A stretch of 64,000 bases of DNA from Trichomonas vaginalis G3 (taxonomy: Eukaryota > Parabasalia > Trichomonadida > Trichomonadidae): the NCBI RefSeq assembly GCF_026262505.1, contig NC_067203.1, forward strand, positions 21,805,411-21,869,410, in the 5' to 3' direction. Shown here piece by piece: positions 56,542-64,000 of this stretch (the stretch's first letter is position 1; every line of letters starts with the position of its first letter). A model generated the notes under the pieces. It saw only the letters and a program-made list of their open reading frames with translations, made no database searches and was not told where the DNA came from. Both the position numbers and the translations under genes were made by a program.

Positions 56542-57830
56542 TCAAGAATTTCCTAAAATGAAATAACAGACGAAAATGTCACTCACGCGCTCATCTGATA
56601 TTAATTCAAAATTGAAAATAGCTGTGGTGATGGGTAATTGAAAAATAATCTTTGGAACTATATTAGCTCCAATTGAAGCTAAATATTTCACTATTTCCGT
56701 ATGACCTCTCGATGATGCATGAGTGTAAACAGTCTCATTAAGACGATTTTTTAGTTTAAAATTCGCTCCAGCTGATAATAGATATTTAATAATCTCAAAA
56801 TGACCAAACCATGCCGTACTAATAAGAGGAGTAGATGAATCGTTATTTAATACAATTGCATCAGCACCTTTTGAGAGAAGATATTTAACAACTTCAAGAT
56901 GATTATGAATGCATGCATAACTTAATGGAGTTTCTCCATTTTTATCTTTTACATGTATATTGAAACCACATTCAGTAAGAAACTGAACAAATTTGAGATT
57001 TCCATCTTCAGCTGCAATATGAATAAAATTTTTACCATTCGGAGCTTGCCTATCTTTATGCGCATGCTGGCTTGCTATTAATAGCTTATTAGGATATTTT
57101 TCTCTTGCAAGATCCTTGTAGAAATAATAAGCTTGATCATAACTCAAATTCTTAAAGTTACTATTTGTTAAAAAATCAACAACATTATGATGAGAATTAT
57201 AATTTTTATTATCCCGCATTCTTAAAAGTGAGTTACTGAGTGATTTGAATACATCTTTGGAAGTATTTTCATAAACTATTTCTTGTATTTTTTCAATAAC
57301 ATTTTTACTGCAAAATTCATAATTAATTAAACTATACAAATTAGCAAAGTTTTTATCTTCTTGATTTAATGAAATAATGAATCTAACCAGAGAGTCTTCG
57401 TTTTTTTCAAAAGTCCACGATATTTAAGAATTCGATCCACAATATCGAATCCAAGCATTTTGGAAATTGATATTAGTTTCTTTTCATTAATTTTGAAGAA
57501 GAATGCTGAAATGTTGATACATTCTGTAATCATTGTTTCATCATTAATGTTGAAATATTAATCAAGCAATTCAATACAATTATCTATTTTTATTGTCTCT
57601 TTGGCCAATTCTTGATTTAAGTATAACTCCCTGAGCTCATTAATTTCAAGTAATGTTCCAATATTAAATAGATCCTTTAAAACTAGTGCATCGCATTTAA
57701 TTTTTTCGGGGTTATATTGAAGTATATTTCTTAAGATATCATATGTTTCCTTTGAGTTAATTTCTGTATCAATGGTAATTGAATTGTTATGATGATCTAG
57801 TAAATATTGAGTGCATTAGTGAAAGAGCAT
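56542..57830 (-). pseudogene. Ankyrin-repeat protein gene with frame damage
   Basis: The open frame at 56542-57339 holds four ankyrin repeats (KNFIHIAAEDGNLKFVQFL, ETPLSYACIHNHLEVVKYLL, STPLISTAWFGHFEIIKYLL, and a degenerate NETVYTHASSRGHTEIVKYLA) after a DUF3447-like stretch. The frame is open further upstream to about 57425. Beyond, the family's head domain continues in other frames (KMLGFDIVDRILKYRG; INSKETYDILRNILQYNPEKIKCDA). A stop lies near 57555 (in ELLD-stop-YFNIND), and a shift lies near 57420. So the gene has at least one frameshift and one stop and is probably a pseudogene of the DUF3447/BTB-like ankyrin family. Confidence 0.75.
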
Positions 57831-58413
57831 CATCCTAAATATGATGCGATGTTAATTCACTGAGGAAATCATTTTAAAAGTTTATCAATTATTGAAATTC
57901 TACATTTTCAATTTTCATTCAAATTGACAAAAATTTCACATTGAATAGGATAATTGCTCGAAGTCTAATTCAAGATCAAAATATGAAAATAGTTATAGGA
58001 AACCAATCATCTCGGAAACAACTGAGTTCCTAAATCATGAGTTAACAAAGAAAAGAAAGTATTCTCAATATCCATTTTAAAATACTTTCTTTTCTTTGTC
58101 TCCTCATTTATATCCTGAAATTCCATTAATTTTTGTCAATACACAAATTTTCTATGTTAATTTCAATTGATCTACGCCATATTTATGCAAACTGGTCGCC
58201 TTTTTCTGAGATCCTTTTTTTAAATCACATTGTTAAAGCTTTTTGACTTATCTGTAATCAAGAATTGCTAATTTATATATCAAATATCTATTTCCTAATG
58301 ATAACATATCTAAAAATTCAAAAATATAATTCAAAATTCATGAAAAAGTTAAATTTTATAATTTTTATCTTTATTCTATAGTTAATAAACAAAATATCTC
58401 TATAAATTCAAAG
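57831..58413. repeat. Intergenic DNA with a perfect 19-bp hairpin
   Basis: ACAAAGAAAAGAAAGTATT (58045-58063) pairs perfectly with 58081-58099 around a 17-nt loop. The rest is AT-rich with no gene. The hairpin lies downstream of the Pmp-like gene and upstream of the ankyrin pseudogene (both on the minus strand). Confidence 0.8.
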
Positions 58414-60642
58414 TTAATTATCAGAATCAGCAGTTTCTGCTCTCTCATTGAAGAATCCATCAGCATGAACTTCTTCAAAGTCGTTTCTGAATGGATCGTC
58501 GTTATCTCCCATCACAGACGTTGACCACAGTGGGTTTTCATCAGCCAGTGTCTGTGCAGATGGTGCAGGAGTCTCGAGAAGATGAACTTCATCCATTTGA
58601 ACGGCGGAATCGGATGAAGAAGAAGATCTCGTGTATCCGATGAAGAACCAGATGAATGCTGATACGACAAGAACAAGCAATAAGCCAGAGAAAATGGCTG
58701 CAATAATAATTGCCAAATCACTGCCTTCTTCATCAGAATTGAAGCCTAATTCGGCCTTAACTAATGTTGATGTCGATGTTTTCGTCAATGTCTTTATGGT
58801 TGTTTGCATCTGTTCAACAATTGTTGTCAATGAATTGGAATAAGTTGATTTGCTGTGGAATTTGACAAGTGCATTTGTAAATGTTGCCTTGTCTGTTGTT
58901 GTCAGAGTGACTAATACTGTCTCAACCTTCGTTTCAGTCTCAGAATAATAATATCCTTTCCTTGGAGACTGAGATGGCGTTGGTAGGACCTTCTTGGTCT
59001 TCTTCGGTGTCCTTCTAGGTGTGTTAGGAGGCGTTGTGGCCGGTGGAATGGTCTGTTTAGGTGTTTTTCGCGGTGACCTGGCCGGAGAACGTGGAATAAC
59101 CGTTTGTAAAGGGGACGGTTGTGGCGTACGAGTGGCAGATGGAGTTTCCGGAGTATTTGCCGGTGTAGGCTTTGGAGACCTTGTAGGAGACTTTGCAGGT
59201 GTCATATAGGGTGTTTCGAGTGGTGTGTCCATTGGTGTATCAGCCAAAGTTGGAGAAGGTGAAGGAACAGGTGTCGGATATGGAGTTAATCCGGTGGCCT
59301 CCGGAGTAGACCTTGGAGTTGAAGGGAGAGGTGTTGGTGTTGGGGTTCTGTGAACAGTCAGGCGTTTGAAAGTTGGAAAAACTTGAGTTGTCGGGAAAAC
59401 TTTTGCAGATCTTGTTGTTCTCAGTGGAAGCTGAGTAATTGGAGTAGCTTTGTCTGGGAAATCTGTTGGTGATGGCATGAATGTAGGTCCTGATGACTTT
59501 CCAGCTTTATTTGAGGGCTTTGCGAATTTGAATTTTGTTGCTCTGCTTGTAACTGGTTCGTATTCGGGAGAAACTACGTCTGCGCATGTCTCTTCTGATG
59601 CATAGTATACATTCTTCTCGAGCGTTCCATTTTCTGCGTATCTGTTCGCGTATGCGATATTATTTTCTTCAATTCCGGACATCCAGTCGTGGAAAGAGTG
59701 CCAAAGGCAGAATCCTTCAAAGAGAATGACGTGGCCAGCTCCCGTTCCATCTGCCCTGAAAGAATATCCGTATGTAGCTTTATTTAATAAGAAACAACAG
59801 CCTTGAGTGTATAATATGCAGCCTTCACCTGCCTCTTTGTAATCTGTGTATGATATGAAGGCCATGGCACCTCCTCCGCGTCCACGGAAGCGCACGGCCA
59901 ATTTGGAATTAATATTAAAGTTGTTTGCTGTAAGTTTTCTGATATTTGTGTCGCCGGCTTGGTTCTTGAGGAAGTCACTGTTAAAGAACTTCGCAGGAGA
60001 TTCAACAAGGTAAAAAGCTCCTCCAGTGATGCCACACTGGTTTTCGATGAAATTGACGTTTTCGAAGTAAGAGTCAGCAGCACATGTAAGTACAATTGCA
60101 CCACCAAGGTCATTGGCTACATTCTTCTTGAATTCGCAGGCTTTTGATTCACAAAAGAAAGGACATAAGCGATTCCTGCGTTCGTAACCTTGAAACCAGA
60201 TAGCTCCGGCCCAACGGTATGCTCTATTATATGTAAAGATCGCATTTTCCATGAATATACGTGAATATAAACAAGCTATTGCTCCGCCAACAGCTGCGGA
60301 GTTATTGACAAATGAATCGACATTTTTGGTCTCGTAACGTATGTTTACTGCACAGAAAGTGAAAAACATGCCGCCGCCAGAACCTGAAGCTAATCCTGCT
60401 CCAAAAGCAAAGTTTTGTTCAAATGTACCTGATACAGTTACTGAGCATGCGATATATTCGAAAGAATCACGCTTAGTGTTCTTTATTCCTGTTGCGATTG
60501 TTGTATCTCGATCGAATCTTTCTTCCCAACGATCCCAATCGAAGAAAGAAATTTCGGCACCATTATCTTTAAATGTAGGAACGTCAACCTGGTCTAATTT
60601 TGGTCTTAAATCGAGAAAGAAAAGAAGACCAAAGGTCAGCAT
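58414..60642 (-). CDS. Pmp-like surface protein with Pro/Thr stalk and one membrane span
   Basis: The 742-residue protein starts with a short hydrophobic segment (MLTFGLLFFLDL) that may be a weak signal. Residues 70-330 have Chlamydia-Pmp-like beta-helix repeats with GGAI/GGAF and FxxN-type motifs (NNSAAVGGAIACLYS, GGAIVLTCAADSYFENVNFIENQCGITGGAFYL) and many cysteines. About 385-560 is a Thr/Pro/Ser stalk (TPxPxPTP), likely heavily glycosylated. A membrane span is at about 646-670 (LAIIIAAIFSGLLLVLVVSAFIWFFIGY). The 70-residue cytosolic tail holds NPLW and DPF, short motifs like endocytic signals. T. vaginalis has a known family of such Pmp-like surface proteins, candidate adhesins. The gene is intact. 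Confidence 0.85.
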   Translation of the reverse strand: MLTFGLLFFLDLRPKLDQVDVPTFKDNGAEISFFDWDRWEERFDRDTTIATGIKNTKRDSFEYIACSVTVSGTFEQNFAFGAGLASGSGGGMFFTFCAVNIRYETKNVDSFVNNSAAVGGAIACLYSRIFMENAIFTYNRAYRWAGAIWFQGYERRNRLCPFFCESKACEFKKNVANDLGGAIVLTCAADSYFENVNFIENQCGITGGAFYLVESPAKFFNSDFLKNQAGDTNIRKLTANNFNINSKLAVRFRGRGGGAMAFISYTDYKEAGEGCILYTQGCCFLLNKATYGYSFRADGTGAGHVILFEGFCLWHSFHDWMSGIEENNIAYANRYAENGTLEKNVYYASEETCADVVSPEYEPVTSRATKFKFAKPSNKAGKSSGPTFMPSPTDFPDKATPITQLPLRTTRSAKVFPTTQVFPTFKRLTVHRTPTPTPLPSTPRSTPEATGLTPYPTPVPSPSPTLADTPMDTPLETPYMTPAKSPTRSPKPTPANTPETPSATRTPQPSPLQTVIPRSPARSPRKTPKQTIPPATTPPNTPRRTPKKTKKVLPTPSQSPRKGYYYSETETKVETVLVTLTTTDKATFTNALVKFHSKSTYSNSLTTIVEQMQTTIKTLTKTSTSTLVKAELGFNSDEEGSDLAIIIAAIFSGLLLVLVVSAFIWFFIGYTRSSSSSDSAVQMDEVHLLETPAPSAQTLADENPLWSTSVMGDNDDPFRNDFEEVHADGFFNERAETADSDN

Positions 60643-62293
60643 TTATAAGAATTTTATTGAGAAGTTTACGCATACATCGAAGTCCAAAAAACATGTAAAC
60701 ATTGAATTAAATATGAAAATGAAGAACTTTGATTTTTCGTAAAATTGAATTTTAAATTGAGAAGTGGTCGTTTAAAAAAAAGAATTGAGGGTATTTTCAA
60801 CTAGATTTATGTCATATATATACAATAGTTCAGGCAATAACCTTTATTGTACTTTCAATTTTTTGTGAGAGGAATGTTTTATGAAGATTCTAATAAAGTT
60901 GAATTTTTATTATGCTATACATAAATAGAATAATGTTAACTATAACTCAAATTACAATTCAAAGTATTGAAAAATTTACAAAGAAAATTGAAAAAAGAAA
61001 TGATATAAAAATGGTAATGAGTTATAATTTCGTAAAATATTTTTATTATGATTACAACAAATTGAATTGTATGAAAAGATATATTTATCAGATATGAATT
61101 TAATATATAATAATGCAACAAATAAAAATTGAAAACTTTTATTCAAAATGTCATTTTCCATCTGAAAATCTTTTCATATATTTTGCACGCTTGAATTATA
61201 TTAACAAAGATTTTCGATCAAAATAAATCTTACTCTCTGAAAATGTTTTATCAGATTGACTGTATTAGGATTTTGTTTCAATCATTAAAAAAGCATGTCT
61301 AATTTCTCATAGTATTACATCATACCAGAAAGCTCAGAAAATACTCACTTATTATGCTACCTTCATCATTTCGTTATTAATACTAAAAACTAATATTGTT
61401 ATATGTCTTTACATGCTATGTATAATCTAACAATATGCACTTGTATTGCAATTAATGCAAAATAAATTAAATCGACATTATCTCCTGATTATAATCAAAT
61501 ACTAGCTAATATGACAATGGAAATAGTATCTATATAAAGAATTATTTGGATATCACTTCGTTTGGTTTTGAAATAATATAAATACAAAACCCCATTGGAA
61601 TAATGTCATAAAAAATAAGTAGCTGATGGATTATAGCGCTTTCATATGGAGACCCATATAGAAACTATATCATATTTATAGAGCCATTCTACTTAATATG
61701 GATATCAAATTCAAAATCTTTCAATTTTGATAAAAATTTTATCATTCTCGATTTGCATTCTGTATTTTCATACACCTTATTAAATTGTTTTAAATATCTT
61801 CTATAATATATGCATAGTTTTGGATTCTATAATCACGATCCGATAATCAATCATTGTATCATTGATTGAACATCTTTGCGTATGTATAAAGGATCTGCTA
61901 CAAGCTATTTACGAAAACTACGCTTAACACTGAAATTAAATTATAACATGATTTTCTGCATTATCATCTATAAGAAAAATGCATATGATTATAACGCCGC
62001 AGATTTGTTCCTTTATTATATACACTACAATAAATTATAATGGAAACATGTTCAAAAAGAAATATGAAAATATTAACTGGAAATTTGAAATCAAAATTTA
62101 TGATGTTTATACACTGTGCTCACAACGAAATTTTGCTACTTTATAGATTATTGTACTATATATATTTCCGCGTGAGCAGTTTTTATCAAGTATATTTCTC
62201 GTATTGCAATATCATGAGAATTTAATTAGCTGTACACCAATTAGCTTTCTAGATGTTAGAAATTCCATTGAGGTTTAAAGGTAAATAATTTTG
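60643..62293. other. Long AT-rich intergenic region
   Basis: 1.65 kb with only short random open frames (about 60 codons). I see no repeats, hairpins or gene remnants that I can support. Confidence 0.5.
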
Positions 62294-62302
62294 TCATTTT
62301 TT
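62294..62302 (+). promoter_or_regulatory. Initiator (Inr) of the 69-aa gene
   Basis: TCATTTTTT with +1 A at 62296 lies 11 nt before the ATG at 62307. It supports this small frame as a true gene. Confidence 0.65.
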
Positions 62303-62306
62303 ATAA

Positions 62307-62516
62307 ATGTCGGAAAATGCAAATGCGGTGCAACCAAATAAAAGTCCAATGCTCGAAGCAATTAGAGTTATGATCGAAAATAAAAAGTATACAGATCAAG
62401 TTGGAAACTTAGCAGCGATGTATCAACAATTATTGAAAATCGAACAGCAAAATCCAGGCGCAGCAGATGTCATAATGAAGGAAATACTCAAAAATTTAGG
62501 AAATGCCAACAAATAA
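62307..62516 (+). CDS. Small helical protein (69 aa)
   Basis: The frame MSENANAVQPNKSPMLEAIR has a polar N-terminus and two predicted amphipathic helices (MLEAIRVMIENKKYTDQVGNLAAMYQQLLKIEQQ and AADVIMKEILKNLG). The composition is that of a real protein rather than of AT-rich noise, and a good initiator precedes it. No family is recognised; two-helix proteins of this kind often are subunits or chaperone-like partners. Confidence 0.55.
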   Translation: MSENANAVQPNKSPMLEAIRVMIENKKYTDQVGNLAAMYQQLLKIEQQNPGAADVIMKEILKNLGNANK

Positions 62517-63117
62517 GTATTAATTCGGATATTTTATCTCATTCACAAAAAATACGTTGAAATCATACAAAGTCTTCAGTATAATATGATTTCATCCCAT
62601 TCATCTGTTTATGATGACAATATTAAAAAGCTTGAAAAGAAAAACCTTATCAAAATATACGAAATGAAATCAAAATTTATCATGTTCATTATATGATAGA
62701 ATATTACACAGATATTTTGACATGTTTTTCAAATCTAACTTGCCGATATATTAAGAATAAAAAATTATTTTTAGAGAACTTATATTTGCTTTGGACTCTT
62801 ATTTATTCTCATGATTCTGAATGTATTTATAGATTGTTAGATATTCGAACTGATATTCGATATCTTTCTAATCGATATTCATAAGTTATTAGTTGATTGT
62901 TCACTAAAATGCGGCGTCTCTCTAGTAACTAGTTCGAATCCATTGATACAGTTATAGTTGCTCAATCAAGAATTAATTTTCTAAAATTGTCTTCGCAATC
63001 AAAGAAAATCTAACTTCTAAAATGGTTAAAGAACAATCTAAATAACCCGAAAATAGAATAAAAATTAGGAAAATCTTAGTAGTATATGCGGACGGGTTTA
63101 GTGACTTTTTTGTTACA

Positions 63118-63120
<3 letters not shown>
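62517..63120. other. AT-rich intergenic DNA
   Basis: A 63-codon open frame (62693-62884) has no support. Nothing else is seen up to the poly(A) run that marks Maverick C. Confidence 0.45.
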
Positions 63121-63152
<32 letters not shown>

Positions 63153-64000
63153 AAGTGGGCTTCCAGGAGAGAGTTTTTCGCCTTTACATTTGCTTCAACT
63201 TCTTTTTTATACTCATCGCTATCCATATATGTCTTCAGGGCTTTTTGTTTTATCTCTTCATCTTTCAGTACTTTATATTGAGTAGTATGGTTTTTCAAAT
63301 TTATAACATCTTGTTCCATTTTTGCTACTTCTGCTGCTTTTTCTGACACTTTTTTCGCATATTCCTCTGTACTTAGTTCTTTCAGTTTGTTCTTTCTTCT
63401 TTCTTTTCTCTACGTTTAACTCATTGAGTTTCTTTGTCTGTCTGTCATATTCTAGTTTCTTTTCGTTTTCACTTTATTTTCTTATTCTTAGTGTTGTACT
63501 TTATTGACATCTGTTATTTGATTTTGAGTGAACTCAAATTCATTTGACTTTGAGGTTATAAGCTGTTCCGTCTGCAGCTCCACCATAGCCTGCCATTTTC
63601 GCTAAAAGTGCCGCTTTTAAACCTCCACTTTGTGCACCAATAACTCGGTTTAAAAGCATAGGGTTGCTTGACATTTGTTGCAACATAGTGGGGTCATTCA
63701 TAATTTGTTGTTTGCAACTGTTGTTGTGGTGTTAGTTTTTACTATTGGATGTTTCAATGCTCCCTTCCTCTTACGTATATTCTTACGTAGCTTACGTGGC
63801 ATTTTAAGTGAAGTAAAAAACGGTTTTTGACAGATGTTTATATGACACTTTTTGTTCAGCACAAAAATAACTCGGTCAACGTGTTGTCAGTTTTGTAAAA
63901 TAACCGTCCTATCTTGTTTTAAAATGGAGAAAAGGCTTCTCAAAGTATACTTCCTTGGAACGCCCGTAACTTTTCCTGTAGCGACGATAGACCCTTATTT
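63121..64000. mobile_element. Maverick/Polinton piece C, partial
   Basis: It begins with 30 A residues and GGAAGTGGGCTTCCAGG, the reverse of the end of element A. A minus-strand frame follows (about 63155-63349; MSEKAAEVAKMEQDVINLK, a Lys/Glu helix). Then come decayed minus-strand small genes at about 63548-63803 (a basic MPRKLRKNIRKRKGALKHP start and a Gly/Ala-rich QSGGLKAALLAKMAGYGG). From 63934 to the window end the sequence matches 8487-8553 of element A in the same orientation. Because this repeat normally lies within 160 bp of the right end, C may be a short, internally deleted copy of about 1 kb. It has several breaks. Confidence 0.65.

Noticed and set aside
62693-62884. 63-codon frame before Maverick C
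   Set aside because: No initiator and no recognisable feature; likely chance.

Overview
The window looks like a contig from the parasitic protist Trichomonas vaginalis or a very close trichomonad. The DNA is AT-rich, the host genes have no visible introns, and several host ATGs sit 6-18 nt behind a TCA(+1)YT-type initiator, the known T. vaginalis core promoter. The host genes belong to families typical of this organism: DUF3447/BTB-like ankyrin proteins, a Chlamydia-Pmp-like surface protein, a GT61-like glycosyltransferase, a Rab GTPase and a PPP phosphatase. Three mobile families abundant in T. vaginalis are present: Maverick/Polintons, a Tvmar1-like mariner and a Mutator-like element.

Layout. 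1-8640 is the right part of a decayed Maverick (element A): penton-like genes, integrase, phage-like fibre, D12-class methylase and small ORFs, with an array of hairpin repeats in it. 8641-11175 is intergenic DNA packed with long inverted repeats and a 121-bp double-hairpin satellite. 11176-20020 is a quiet host block: RhoGAP protein, coiled-coil proteins, TCTP, an unknown gene and a DENN protein. 20715-21041 is another tandem array, again with a 121-bp period. 21203-22393 and 45534-45796 are the two parts of a Mutator-like transposase gene split by element B, a 23.1-kb Maverick (22388-45533) with 737-bp terminal inverted repeats that are nearly identical, so it arrived recently. B carries a packaging ATPase, penton-like proteins, collagen/tail-fibre genes, integrase with a chromodomain-like tail, a KilA-N protein, protein-primed DNA polymerase B and a double-jelly-roll capsid gene; several genes are broken and one is split by a 1.5-kb repeat-rich insertion. 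46066-62516 is host again: GT61-like enzyme, an ankyrin gene invaded by satellite and a mariner, Rab GTPase, PPP phosphatase, an ankyrin pseudogene, a Pmp-like surface protein and a 69-aa gene. 63121-64000 is the start of a third Maverick piece (C) that shares end sequence with A.

The most notable patterns are: (1) a class of double-hairpin satellites with paired changes in the stems, and a 121-bp period shared by three tandem arrays; (2) a Maverick-specific upstream motif (T-run, then WAAATG at the start codon), often shared between divergent genes only 16-35 bp apart; (3) small GC-rich triloop hairpins at Maverick gene ends, like the hairpin 3'-end signals of giant viruses; (4) a GGTGA-repeat/AGATCT palindrome module repeated five times in element B, including both terminal repeats; (5) phage-like fibres with a conserved shaft and a divergent tip; (6) a tRNA-like Pol III unit inside element B; (7) an ankyrin gene whose repeat units are separated by 37-bp satellite. 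All database-level names here are recognised from motifs by eye and were not searched.
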